Assembly (NCBI GenBank): GCA_003344405.1
Contig: NOWV01000031.1
Coordinates: forward strand, 186,001-250,000
Reading direction: 5' to 3'
Length of the DNA: 64,000 nucleotides
DNA from: Trichoplax sp. H2
Taxonomy: Eukaryota; Placozoa; Uniplacotomia; Trichoplacea
Shown here one piece after another: positions 13,573 through 28,500 of the stretch (position 1 is the first letter of the stretch; each line of letters starts with the position of its first letter). The notes beneath the pieces are model-generated. The model had not been told where the DNA came from, did no database searches, and worked only from the letters and a program-made list of their open reading frames with translations. A program made the position numbers and the translations under genes.

Positions 13573-16500
13573 GTAAAACGCGTATCTATAAAATGATTTT
13601 AAAACCAATTTTCTTATTAGATAGGTCTCAAATCATTTGCCTTATGATTCTGTGAAATAGTTGCTTATTAGAATGATAATTAATCAAGAAATATTCAGAG
13701 TTAGCTTTACAGAATCATTTAAATTAATATTATAATTAAGAGTTGGTGATTCATGCACACGGTTGATATTTTCTCATAGTTTCAGTTCTGAAAATAAAGT
13801 AGTTATGATATCTGATCACAAGACCAACTATTGAGACTAGAGTCTTTGTCTTATTGTATTTCCCTCAATTTCCGCTGTAAATATTTTTATTGAATTTAAT
13901 ATAAAAAAATTAGGGGAATTGTATGATCATTTTTATTTACTAAGGTAAGGTGCTTTATTGAATGCAAAAATATCGATCTAAATTATACTCCTGTTACATT
14001 AGTCAGGCGATATGACTTAGAAGTAGCTTCTTTATATTAGAGTTTTTACTTATATATATTCTAGAAAATGTATCCATTCAAATTAAAATTGGGATTTGAA
14101 GGTTATTATTGCTATCACTCAATACTATTGAAAATCCGTTAGCCTATGACAAGAATGAGTTATTTTCTTGCGATTATAGTTTAAAAAAGTCATTACTTAA
14201 TCTGATTAAAGATGTGTTTATCTGCAGACAAATTTACGGCACAAAAATCTACATGATTACATGAAAACACTACTCTTATTCGTTTAGTATCAAATTTTAA
14301 TGATGGTTATTGTACAGTAGTTTAATAGTTTAAATTTGCGTAATTTCTCATTTTTTAAATATTCCAAATTTAAGCATCTCAGAAATTGCTAATATTTATC
14401 TGCCGTTACTTTAGACGTTACATCTGCTGTGTTCCTGCTATATTTAGTAGTTTGATATAGAATGTTGGTATTATTAGATAAATTAAATACTGTGCACCCA
14501 TACCGTACGAAAAAAAGCTTTTTTCGAATATAAATTTTATATGCAACTTTGGAATTTGCAAGAGTAGAACAATGTTAATACAAGCTGCATAAAAGTAGCT
14601 TTTTTGCAACATAGCAAGATATTTATTATTTGTTATTGCAACTACAAGATGAATAATAATTGTTGCTCTGAAAATATCAGAACTATATTCACTTAGTTAC
14701 AGATCTAGAATTCGCTTGCATTCGCAACATAATTGTTACGATAAATTATTAAAAATGTTTACGCCGTCAATATCAATTTCTAGTTTTTCTAAAAGTGATA
14801 TGATGCAAAACAGATGATAGCGTGATACATTGCGGTGCACACTTGATGCTATTGTGGGGAGAAGGGTTAACCCTTCAAACGCATCAGGTGCATATATTAA
14901 ATTAAATTGATTAAGTTTAAAATGAATAATGATCAAGCGAGATTACGTGTTTATCGGCATTTGCAGTAAAACTACCGAATATTCTTGCGATCGTTTTCTC
15001 TTTATTACGTATCGGAGTGAATTTTTACTGTATTCCATGATTTATAAACCAATATCTGATCAATTAGCTATCTTTTCTCGGTTGAAATGGCTTTCATAAT
15101 GCTGTTCCGATCTAATATTAGAAAGCTACTATTTTCATAATAAATGCTAAGGTTATAATCTGTTTCTTGTTAATAGTTATTATTAAGAATCTTTGAAATA
15201 TTCATTGTTGTTTCTTTCAAAGTTAATCAATGCGGTACGGTAAATTGCTATTTCCATAACAATATCTGAAGCATTTTTTATTTTTCTTTTAAACATAAAT
15301 AACATACTATTTAAAAATCGTTTATAGCTAGCAAAATTAAGTTATCTTGCATTGAATCAATATGATAATTCTAATACAGTAGCGATAAAATTTACTCTGC
15401 AGTGTTATAAAATATCAATACATACTGGTAACGAGAGCCCATTAGCCGTAATTAAATTTAAAATTTAATTTATTTTAATTACGATTTTAACTTTATAACT
15501 ACTAACTGCTTCAGTTACAGCTGTTCCAAATGTACTTATATCATATCAAAATTTTGTATGCTTAACTGGCATAATTCTTCTACTAGTAACGTTATGGCTA
15601 TCAAAGCAGTATCTTTAAAAGTAATAGCACATTATGTCTTCTACATTAATAATTTTAATTAGTAGCATCCCTTCATTATCTACACAATTCTCAAGTGTAC
15701 TTCCATTTCCGTTACTTATAATTCTTGATTATCTTATGGCAAGTAAAATGAGTACATTCAAATAATATCCAATAATAAGGCAATGATAATCTAAGTTAAT
15801 AATTGATAATGCTCGTACTCCAAATTTGCTATAATGCCTTCCAAATAATCCTAATATTAGTATATAGCTCTAGCATATAATTTCTAAATCAATTTTCATA
15901 CTCGTACTGTTAGCGTACTAGCCCAAACCTATGCTTTTAGAATACTTGGGAAATCGCAATAACAACTGCATTACGGTACTCTATTCCTACCATTACTGGT
16001 GTAATTATAGCATAGGATAGGTTTCTAGATTTTACTGTAATTATTTGGAGGTATCCTTGTAATGTGTTTTATTTGCCTTGAGGTTTTACTCCGGCGTAAC
16101 TCTTCTATGAATTTAGTATTTAAACCATCGATTGACAAATTTTAATGGAAAATTAATTTCTCCAGACACGTATTATCATACTAACTGAATTTAACGCTTT
16201 AACTATTCAATTTTATTACCTTAATATTGTCAGGATTAATCGTTTCTCTTCCAAATCAAACAGTAAGGAAAATCAAAAATAGTAAATCGAATGGGCAAAC
16301 TAAAGCAGCATCGCAAATCATCAAATTAGGTAGTGTTACGAGCTCTTGCCCATCCTAATCATTCTTTCAATAACTAAATTTAATTCGTTTATATAACATC
16401 TAATACTTGGTAAATGTAACTCCAATTAGTTTAGTCTTTAACTTGTTTCTTAATAAATATAACATCAAGCTCACGTAAAGAAATATAACTTCCTAAAAAT

Positions 16501-19500
16501 AGTTGTTCAAGACCGCTATACACATACAGCTAAAGGCAAATCAAAACTTAATGTAAAAACGGCAGTGAATGCAGATAGTTATTCGCCTGCTGCCAAAAGT
16601 GAAATTATGGCGGGTTGGTATAATAAAATATCCAAACATATAGATAATTTAATGACACTAATCAATAACTTTCAAGTATCATTTTTTCTATCGCCACAGA
16701 CATCATTACGTTAAGAGTACATTGTGAAATTTTTCATGCCGCAAATAATTGTTCCTCACGAGTTTAAGACGGAAAAATCGGCGTTTTGTTGGTATTGCAG
16801 CAAGGACTTATTTCCTTAAAATCTTTTTCAGGTTTGATGGCAAATAAAGCTTACTCTAAAATTCCTTCCCAAGCTGATAGAAGTAACAAAATGCAAGGTA
16901 GCAATAGGAAGTATATGCCTATGGCAATACCAAGATGTAATGGTAATCTTAAGATAGATTTAAAAGCTGACAGCTTTTCTTCTGAATTAACTTATGGTAT
17001 CCTTAGTATCTAACAAATATCTTTAAAAGTGTATCTTTTTGAATTATATTTTTCAATAATTAGAGATTGATTCGAGTTCAACAAGTAACAGAAACAGTGA
17101 TTACAATTGCAGAAAATCAATCTCGCCCGGCAGCACTCTAGCTGCAACAGGACCCGATACCGATAGACTTATGTATCACAATCCATCTCTGAAAGCTCAT
17201 GATTCTAGGCGCTTAGGCAGATAAAAATTTTAAATGAATTGAAATTCATTTGATTATTTTTGCTGGGTAATATTTAAATTAGCCGATAACAATTCATTCT
17301 GTTTGATATTAGCGGATGGTAAAGTGATGGAAACGTTCCCTGTTCGTTTTTCTGTCTTGCCTCATAGGCAAGTTAACGGCAGATATCCGAATTGCAATCA
17401 AAAATTTGTTTTAAGAGATTCAAGATTATTAGGTAAAAGCTACATCGCATTCTAAAGCCAAACATAGCGATGCACCATTTACTTACCTCGGAGTATTAAT
17501 TTAGGTTCATATAGTCAAGGGGATAGGAAAGCAGCAACACCGAGGTCCAGTTGCTCCGCCGCTTCTCGAGGTAATATTAGGATGATACACTATCCTAGAC
17601 ACGTTAGACCATCAGACTCATCAGGTAAGTTTTAATTATCAAATATTTATATCAACGCCTTATATAGTTTCATATATGCTAAAACTTGCAAATTCTATTG
17701 CTTTTCTAGCTATATCTCTATCAGCTGATAGAAGGGTCGTGCCAAATCCTAAAAATCTTAATACTACATCCTTGGTGAACAAAGGGTTGAGTAACAACAA
17801 TAGACAGTTCGACTTTCCCAAAAAATCTAATACTTCGGGTAGAATCAATTCATCGTTTCAAATGAGCTGTAGAAATTACATATATGTTTAATTAAGTATA
17901 CCTTACGAGCCTCTGTCATGTTAATTATAATTTTTAAAAATCAAACTTAACATCAGATGAAAGAATAAATTATCACAAGCGTGGACTTCAAAGAGAAATA
18001 ATGGCTAGAGGTTAATTAATAAACTATTAGCTACAGATTCATAGACGACCGTGATTTTGCTAACCGATATCTGCGCTAATTTCTACTCACTGGATGATGC
18101 TTTGCTAGATCCAAGGCTAAAAGCCAAGAGCAGTACTTATGCAGACTATAATAGTATTCGTCCTCAAAGTTGTCCGACCAAAATGGTAACCAGCTCTGCA
18201 AATGTTATGGCTTGTAATAATTTGTCTGTTTCTCAATTAACTGCGGAGTTGAAGTCTACAGGTAGGTTTCGCCTCTTTTGCAGAATTTAGTCGGAACCGC
18301 ATTGCATCTATTTTGATTTTATCGCATGAATTAAATTAAGAACCTGTAACTAAGCTTATTCTGAATTTTGAATAATTTATAAACACAAATTTTAACATAC
18401 GATAGTAGATGGGCGTAATAGAAGTGAAAGTATAGCTTACCGTAATGTTCGAACACGAAATGTACCTACAGGTAAGACTGAAATTTATAAAGTAATCCAT
18501 TTTCTTTATTAGCGCAAAAACATGGCTTTGATGAATTCCTTAGAGATGTCATTAGTTTAATAATTAATAAAATTCTAAAATATTTGATCCGACAGCATTG
18601 TCTTTCGCTAATAAAAACATAATTTTACTGATTATTTTAGATCCTCGCATTGCCTTAGGCTACACATCAAGTAATTCCGTTCATCCCAAAAATACATCAG
18701 ACTCTAGTAATCCATTCACTGCCAAAAGCGGTAGTTTGATTATCGGTGTTGTTGAGTTGAGATGTCATTGCTAGAAACTTAAAGTGAATTAATGAGAGTT
18801 CACCTTTTATATTATTTGTCTGAGAATTCTAAATTAAAAAATTGCATCTTTACTGTAATGAATTGTGTATGATTGATTTTATTTACAAGCTGCAGCAGGC
18901 AATAATTTCGCTCATCTTGCTAAAACTACAAATACACAAGTTAGCAATATTCAGCCAACCTCTAGATCGAAGCTATGCAGTAAGATGAAGCAGCATTATA
19001 CCTAATTACATTCTCTATCCATGAACTTGATCTTAAATTTACGTCTGCTGATATTTAAGGCAACGATGAAAAGTGTAAATTACCGAATTTAACTAAGGTA
19101 CAGTTTGACTCTGCAGTTCATGATGATCAAGTGGGAGATCAGAATCAAGAGCCTAAAAAAGAGATTCCAACTAAACTCTCAGGTAATCATTTATTAATAA
19201 ATGATATTTTTCAGTTAACTATTGTAACTAGTTAATTGAATATGGCATCTCTTCTAGATGAAGAGGACTGTTTATATATAAAGACAGTAAATCTGGGAAT
19301 TAATAATAAAATATTTACTGGCAGTCATCATCAAAGTCATAGCACAAAGCTTCATGAATCGACAGGTAAGCTGTTATCAATTGCAAGGATCAATTATTTT
19401 GATTACAGCTATCAAGGGATTGCAAAAATTAAACGATTAAAGGTATCGTAGACCTCTAATTATACTGTATTTAAAATTTATTCATTTATACCATACTATA

Positions 19501-22500
19501 ATCATAGAAGGAAATATCAAAATATTGTTTTACGTTATTAATAATTAATTGGAAATATTACCAATGCCAATTAATGTAAATGGGTAATTCAAACTAAAAG
19601 TGAACGATAGTAAATCGAAATATACTCTAATCAATAATATTGGATTTAAAATATAATTAAACAGTGAATAGCAGTTGGCTAAATTAGTACTAATGTTACC
19701 TCGATTTGTGTCCTGAAAAATCAAATTTAATCTTAAGTGTATATCTATCTTTACTGTATTCAGGTTATATGGGTTATCAAAGAGAAGATATTAATAATAA
19801 TAAAACACGCATACCCTTTATTAACGATGAAGACTCCATGAGCTTTAATCGTAACTCTAGTAGTCGACAATATAGGAATGATTTGCGATCGGCAAGTATA
19901 GGTATTGTATGACGCTATAATCACAGTTATGGTATGCTTTCGGTTTGTTATTTAAGCCCATTTGTTTCGATTTGAATTCATATGTAGCAAAGGCAAACCA
20001 AGAATGTAACCAAATCAAAGTCGATGCACTATCTGCTAAATCCTCTGAAAGTAAACTACTTCAACGGCGTTCAGAAATTAGTCCAATTTCATATTTAATC
20101 ATATAGCGATAAGATATTTATAACGCTACTTTCCTTCAAATCTTACTTAGCCGATGTGACTCAAGATTGTAACGACAGAGCAGCCAGTAAGCTATCTTCT
20201 GAAAATACGCCAATCTTGGCTGAGAATGATAAAATATCTGATATTCATCATAGTGGTATGACCTGTATGATATTAAATAAAATAGAATTAGGCGTTACCA
20301 AATTTGCTTTTCCTCAATTTCAATCGATAAATAGCGAATGAAACAGATCATGAAAATCGATTAACCTCAGACCAGCAATCATTGAATAGTAAACTCTCAT
20401 CGGTGTCGGAAAATAACCAATCAAATCTACAGCTCAGAGGTATAACATAGATTATTATCAATATTGGAGTTCTTAATAAATCATACTGATCATTTCAATA
20501 ATTGATTGTATCACTTTTTCGCTTATTTTCTAATGTACATGTGCTAATTTAGATCCCTGCTTTGCAAAAGCGGAAATATGTAGTGAAATTACTAATCCTA
20601 TCGTATCAGGTAGTAACTTCTCTGAGATCTGAAATTAGAATTATATCCCTTGGCAGTAATGAAAATAGCTCTACAAGATTATTTGATGATTGATTACTTT
20701 ATCGAATCAGATATCGCACTTATTCAACAATTAGGGTTTCACATCATCTTAATTGCCAGTCTAAGAAAATATAAGATTAAATACTAATGCTCAGTACTGT
20801 AAATTAATAAAGCCGGCTAAATATAGTAGTCTATATTTTAAAATGTGTAATACCCTACGGACTGAATTAGGAAGCAACAAATCTGAATTGAAAATCGATA
20901 CTTTGGATAATAAGCAGGAAAATAATTCGGGTAAGAATTTATGAATCCTCTAAGAGTAGATCCATTCATTAATTAAGACTCTGCCACAAAATGATTTCTA
21001 AAGGAGACAAGAATTTACGGAAAAAAGTGATTTTACCACTAAAGCAGCTGCGTTTTGGTGATAAAGGAGATAATTCAAGTCAGTTTCTAATTATCTCCTA
21101 AGAGCTATATTTTTTTTGCCTGATTTATGGAACTATGGAGTTTATTTGTATTTCAGTTCACAGCGATTGCCAAATACTCCAAAATGTAGACAAGTCTTAC
21201 AGATCTGAGCATCAGTCTCAAAATTCCTTGTCAATTATCAAATGTTCAGGTAGCTACGATCAAGACTCTACAAATAATGAAGTCGAAATACAGCAAGATA
21301 GAGATGACGGAACTTCTTCACTTACTGGTATATTCTTATGTATCAAAATGGATCAGTCCTGCAATTATATAACTGGATGCAATGAAAACATTTATCTTTT
21401 CTTAATAGTTCCAAGTTCAAACGACCAGGGTGAAAACATAACTAGTGAGCCATCTCGTCCGGTGTTCGAAAAATCGGAGCTTTCAGATGCAGCTGCAATA
21501 GGTAGATATCGAGTTATTTAATATTTTCGATAAATGTCTACCTTTTACTGATTTATAAAATCACGAATATACTTGGAATGGAGTCTTGACAACGTAGCAA
21601 ATTTACACACACTGTATAGTACTGTGTTTATGGAATAATGGATTTAGTTGAAATTCCCCCGATAATTTTACATTTCGTTGTAATAACTACTATATATCAT
21701 AGATCAGAAGATTTTTAATGCGAAACAAATTGAAATTATGGAATTGTAACCTACATGTATGATGTCCTACTCATTTTAAGCAAAAAGCTAATTAACTTAC
21801 CGGTAACTTTTAAATAATAATACAGAGGGTATGGAGGAAAAACTTGAAAAGGAGGGCCAAGTATTAGGTAAATAATCGACGAAATTAATACCCTGGTATA
21901 ATAAAGTCTTATCCGTTCTTTCCTGATTTCCTTGTAATTGGCTATTTTAAACTTTAATAAATCCTTTAGGAATTACGAATACGTCGGAAAAGTCTGTAAT
22001 CCTGGAGGATAGGCTAGAAATTTCAGGTAATGCACAGCAGTCGGTAGCATTCGTTTCTTACTGTATATGCTTATTAATTTTTTTATTATATCGATTAATA
22101 TAAACAAAAAAATATCAACTACTCTATATTATTAGATAATACTATAATGGATGCAGTTCGGAGTGAAATGGGCAAATCTGATAATTCTTTCAAGGCTGAA
22201 AATAAATTAGGGGTTACAGGTAATGTTTAAGCAATTGCCGGTGCAAATATAACTTTAGTAATTTCGCCATAATTAAGGTATAGAAATTTTTGTCTATGTG
22301 ATAGTAGAAAATGAATCTCAAGAATATTTAGCTATAAAAACTGATATCACAAGCCTTTAGTAAATCTAGTTATCTAATTAATGATTTACAAAATTGTGCT
22401 AGTTACTATCACAATGATTTACGAAATTGTTAATTTCATTAAATTTAAAGTGATTACTAACTAATTTATCGGTTTAATGTTGACAATTAATTTTGAATGA

Positions 22501-25500
22501 TAGAAGAAGAGAATCATGATCAGCATATAGACAATAAAAAAGTTCAAAGCGAAGGTAATAAATGAAGAAAATCATGGTAACGAACCGTTGTTAGACAAAA
22601 TAAGAGCGGAATATTCTCCTATGATTATATTTATTGATCTAATCCTATTGATTTAACGATGGAATAAGAGTCTGAAGACAGATTCTAGATATTAAAAACA
22701 TTTAATATCCTAGTGGTAAACTAAATGTTATCGTAATTATTTCATTGAGCCCAACGTAACTTAACGACGATACTTTCATAAATACAGGTATAGATCAGAT
22801 AGAGATGCGAACATCCAACAATTCTTGTGATGCTTATCATGGACCAAACATTACAGGTTATACCCTGATTATTATCGTTTTATTCGCTTTTGGATAATTT
22901 CTTCACTATCAAAATATCTTATGCCTCTTTGAATTATAAAAAATGAATTTCAAGACTCTGGTCTCAGGGAAAAGAATAACGAAGAATTTAAATTAACAGA
23001 TGAATTTGGATGCTCAGGTACAGTACAGTACGATTATATGTACATGAATTCCGAGCATACAACCACTTTTTAACTTAAAATATACTAACGTTAACATTAA
23101 AACAGAAAGTGAAATGGATGTTGTGAATGCAAAGGGTACTCAAAGTAAAGGAATCTCAAAATTGTATGAGATCTTGCTAAATTTCAATTTAATTTAGCGT
23201 TATTACTCTGCTTTATTTCTAGAAATAACGCAAGAGAATAGCCGCGCTGGTAAAATGAACAGATATGTTCTAGGAAAGGGTAAATTAGATCAAAAGTGTT
23301 TTCTTGTAGGTTACTTGGCTTTTCAAAATGAAATCTACTAGTCTCAGTACACCATGCTAAAAGACATCTAGCTTATATTAAAGTTTAAATTACGGGAATT
23401 ATTTTACGGTAATTCTAAGACACGATACCTGATGGTAGTGAAACCAGCAGAAAAGATTTACTTAGCATAAGGCAAGATAACTCAAGGAAAAAGCCATATT
23501 CTGGTAGGTCCTATCAGGCATTTCAGAGCAAAACAAAGTGGTATGGTATTACTTTTAATATTTAATTAGAATCTAATATAACTACTGTAGAGCCCTAAAA
23601 TATAACGGTATCGCAAAAGATACGATCATGGAAGTTTATAAGCTGTTCGATCTTCAGATTAGGAAATAAGCTTTAGCAACATTATTTACTACTAGGTCTT
23701 CAGATTAGCAAATAAGTTATGGCTACGATAATTACGATTAGATCTTTGAATAAGTAAAAAGTTTTAGCTATATTAGTTGAATTGAAAGCTTTCATTACCA
23801 TCAGATATCAAGTATATCTGAAATCGGGCTCATTGATAATGTAGCCTTCTGCGATAACAATTGTAGGGCATGAAGATCGTATTACCAGTACAATATTAGG
23901 AGAGAAAAGAATAGAAATAGAAACTTCTACCGAAACTGTCATTAATGATATTAAAATTATCAGTAAGTTGTGTTAGAATATACGTTCGCATGCTCAAAGT
24001 CAATTATAAAACATACTGCTTCTAACAAACTAGAGAAAGAACCTGAAGATTTAAATTCAAAATTTACGAAAAACGAAAGCTTAAGAATAGAATTAAATAT
24101 AAATAATTCTACATCTTCTAGTAAGTCGAAAACAAATATGACTGTAAGCATAACTAAAAATCACAGCATCTTCCTGCCAGCGAATAAAATTTGTATAAAT
24201 TTATTCTTAAATATTCTGAATTATTCTTAAAATCAGCTGCGAGTAACGAACTTGAGCTTAAAATTAGCAATAAACCTAAATGGAATGGTAATTAGCTCAA
24301 ATAATGCACAAGTTTGCCCTAAGATTCCGTTGAAAAGAATCACTTCTCATATAATTCTAGATTTTTGTTCAAATAATCAAACCTTTTCCAAATTAGATAA
24401 GCATGAATGAGATGACATTATTGAATCTGGAAATAACAGTATAATAGGACAGATTTATAATAATATTTCAATTGATATTAAATATTTGAAGTTAGAATGC
24501 TATACCGTATGCAAAATATTGATATAATTTTAAATAACGGCTTCATATTTTTTATAACCCATAATATAAGAACTAGTGATTAAGTCATTCATCATGTAGC
24601 CCGTAGTGGGTGATGTTACCAAATTTTCATCTTACTTCACGTAGTAGATAAAATTTCTAATGGATCTCTAGCATTTAGCTTGTTTTATCGATTTAATACA
24701 GAACAAAAGTATGCTTCACCAACTGCAAATGCACAAAAATTACCTAAACAAGAAGAAAATTTATACGAAAGACAGAATGATCGCGATGAATCCCCAAAAC
24801 ATCCAAATATCGCAAATTCTGGTGAAGTCTTAGAATTTAATGATGTGAATATGCTCAAAAATTAATTCATATGTTTGTCAACTCTATTTGATATTTAGAT
24901 ATTCAATATACCAATATGAAATGTCCTGCATTAGGTAAAAATGAAGCTAATCACGTTATTCGCATAGGTTTTGCTGCAATATATCAGTTCGATAAAACAA
25001 ATGTTACTGAAAGAGTAATCGATTTAATAGATACATTTACTGGATGTATTTCGGTAGCAGAAATGTCTAGCAAAGACTGTAACAGCTGCAATATAGGTAT
25101 AAAAGCTCTATTTTGAATATTTATTAATTTTAATACATCAATTTGAAACATGAATTAGGCCAGGTCATTAACCTTCTTACAAAATTTCAAATTATCACTA
25201 TGTATTGCCTTTTCAATAATTTACTTTATAAATGTTTTTCTCAAGTGCTTCGTTCCAGATCTCTAGTAAGTCGAAATTCTGGAACTTTGGTTGTCATTAA
25301 AAAGTCAAGAAAAATCGCCATAGCTTTAGACAACTCAAGAATGATTATAGGCCTACAAAACTATGGTACGATATACATCTAATTCAATATATTGATCTAT
25401 AAAGAATACTTGGACGTATCTAATGCAAAGTTAGATTAGTTGATAACAGTTTTGTTCATGTGAAAAGTATTTAGTTATAGTGATATAATTAGTGAAATTA

Positions 25501-28500
25501 TCTGTTATTTAACCATCAATTAATTATATGGTCAAAATTTAAGGCATATTTACTAAATATCATACTAAACGTAGAAATGACTGGTATTTCTTCAAGTAAA
25601 AATGCTATCGATGGCGAACCTGATAAGTTTGTTGAAAGCTCTAATTCAGCAAGTTAGTATATTCTAACGTTTATGCCGGCAGTTATTGTGCTGATGTTCA
25701 TTGCAATATTTGTAATACATCCAGGATAGCATAAGCAAAAATACATACTAGTCATGTAGTAATATCTAATTCTCATACTACCGGTAATTTTGAGCTTTCG
25801 TATCATTTCCAAAGCAGGAAACAGAAATTTCTTACATAGCTTTCAATTCACAATAAATACTTTTCAATTTGTTGCATAGGTATATCTGAACAAAAGCCCA
25901 TAATTATACTGCGTTTTCTAATATTGTTATTTGAATTACTACTTTGCATATATTTGGACAAAGTTTTTCAAGTTTAAATATGCTACTTTTTGCAACCGTA
26001 TCAGTTCATATAATCCAGATGCAATTGTCTATGATGCACATATCTCTCGTGCATTCTTCATTGAGAAAGAAATATCAAACAAATTTCAAATTGTCTCATT
26101 ATCCCAAATGTTTTGAATATAGACCGTAGGAAAGGTTTTCCTAAGGCATACAGAATATTCGCAAATGCTGGATTGTTAATGAAAATATCTGTCTTAACCT
26201 TAGTAATAGTATTGTGATATACTGCAGTGATTAATATGACTAGACCTTTAAATCAGTCAATATATCCAATTTATTTTACTTAGAGAAAACTAGAAGTACT
26301 AAGGAGAAACAAGATAGAGTCTAATCATTAATTCTACGATTTCCTAGCTCCCTCTTCCTGTGGCTTAATTTCCTCAGCCATTTTAAATATTGTCTATTTT
26401 ATACATTTACACTCAAATTCAAATTACAAATTTATGACCATTACACTATGTAAAGAATCAAATCTGAATCTGGATCATTAATACTAACGTTTTTATTGTA
26501 TCAGAGATAAATACCATTACGTGAACATAACAGTTAGCAGTATTTAATTTCTTCAATCTAGGCAAGAAGAAGATTCAAATTGACAGCATTTTCTTTGAAT
26601 CAGTAAAAATGCAAAATCGACGTAATCGAATTACAAATTTATTAAGCTTACGGAGAAAGAATTCTAATAAAATGGATTACTCACAAAATTATTCGAATCA
26701 AACAATACGAGGTAATAATCGAAAATGATTGCAAATTATTTAAACTCTACGATAATGATTGACTATTACACAATGAATTATCTGGTTTTAGATGTGGTAA
26801 TAAAGAAAGAAGAGAAGGATTTATTGCCAACTTCAAAGGATCGTAATAAGTCTGGAAGAAGTAATGAATTGCTTATTGCATCGTCAATTAGTCATGAATT
26901 AAAAGGTTAGTTCTTGTGTAGATTGGCAAGTGAGTGAGTATTTTCTAGTCTTTCTGCTCAATTTTTGCTTTCATATTATTATTAACTACTTCAACTTGTA
27001 TTAAATCTGAATCCAGCTGTCAATAAAGCAAATATGCCGGCGCTTGAAAGCGAAAAAAAATTGATTAGTCAAGAAATTAAAAGTCCATTTTTACCACTGC
27101 AAGGCTGTACTTCCAAAAATCATCAAATGAGAGAAATCTTTAATCAAGCTGGAATACAAATTGGATCACAATATTCTGGTAAATGGAGTATAATATTCAT
27201 TTAGCCTATTCAATTTATCAGAATGGTTATAAAAAAAAGTTACAGCTTTAATGCTTTGTCAATTGTACAATTTAGAGACGATAAAATGTGAGAAATTATC
27301 GTCATCGAATCAACATAGTGATTTGAAGAAAAGAATAGACACAACTAATGACTTTAAAGGAATAAAAAGGAAGAATATTGCTGAAAATTTAGGTCTGAAG
27401 TACTTTTATATTCGAGTACCGACGTAGATTATAGACTTCTCAATAGTAGTAGAAGTTTCACTTGCATTTGCATAAAGAGAAATTTCAACCAATTTATTTT
27501 TTACATTTTTGCCTATGAGCAGAAAGAATGACTAAAAACCAATTTTTCGAGGGCCCAAGAAAGCAGAATGATCAACTATTTAGGACCAATGTGATAAAGA
27601 AAAGATTTCTAGGCCCTAATTCCTCGGATCAATGTTGCGATCTGAACTTGTCGTTACATACTTCTGACAATAAGGCAGAGCATCAATTATTTCTGAACGT
27701 ACGCGAAAAATATCACGTTAAGAAGACCATCCGAAAAGATTCGAAAGTAACCTTCGAAACACTAGATACATTGACAGTTTGTAACAGTCACAACAATGAA
27801 TGTGTTAAGAAAAAATCTTTAACAAAGGCTATAAAAAAAGAATTAGATCTTGAAACTTGTTCAAGTCATGACGATTACGCAACAGAAGCTACGCCGGATC
27901 CAATAACTAAAGAACTAGAAATTAGAAGAAATAATGATCATCTTAACTGCTTAGGTGGTGCTAGGAAACTTTTGCTTACTTCCGCAGACGACATAATCAC
28001 CTCAAAGGTGTTTAATGAAAGTAAGACTGGAATCATTGAAAAAAAGTCTCTAGCTGTAGTTTTGGAAGATCTATCGTCTGTAATGGGCAGCTGCTCCGAA
28101 GAGATTATTGAAACTTTAGCCAAAGCTTCGGAACAGCAATCGACAGAGTCATCAGATACTGCTAGCTATGAAATTAGTACGACAAGCAGTTGTATAAGTG
28201 CGCCTACTAATAGACAGTTTAACGTTCCATTGCCCAAGCATTTGAATGGCAATGATCATGTTGAAGACTGCAGGCTAGATACAGATGCAAGCAACCAATT
28301 AGGACCTGAATTAGCTCAAAGTGCAGAAGAAAAGGAAATGATTCTGTCTTCTACTCACTCGCTGTCTAATGAATTTTCCAAAAATGAAATATATGATACG
28401 TATTACGATGATAGTAGCGATTCTACTATTTCAGATATTATGGATGAAATGGCAGAAAGCAGTAAAAATCTACTAGAAACAAGAGCGCTATATCGCAAGG

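Noticed and set aside
13560-13580. GGTAAAAC resembling the Gly-Lys-Thr of a P-loop
   Set aside because: It is the splice donor of the CARD exon. The preceding codons lack the glycine-rich loop, and the frame closes shortly after.
24412-24438. Possible 9-codon phase 1-1 micro-exon
   Set aside because: The acceptor GAATGAG is weak, and the frame before it is closed. Chance is the simpler explanation.
25925-26129. Two overlapping 61-codon plus-strand frames within the array
   Set aside because: Acceptors exist, but no donor in phase 1 precedes the stop in either frame, so I did not count an exon.
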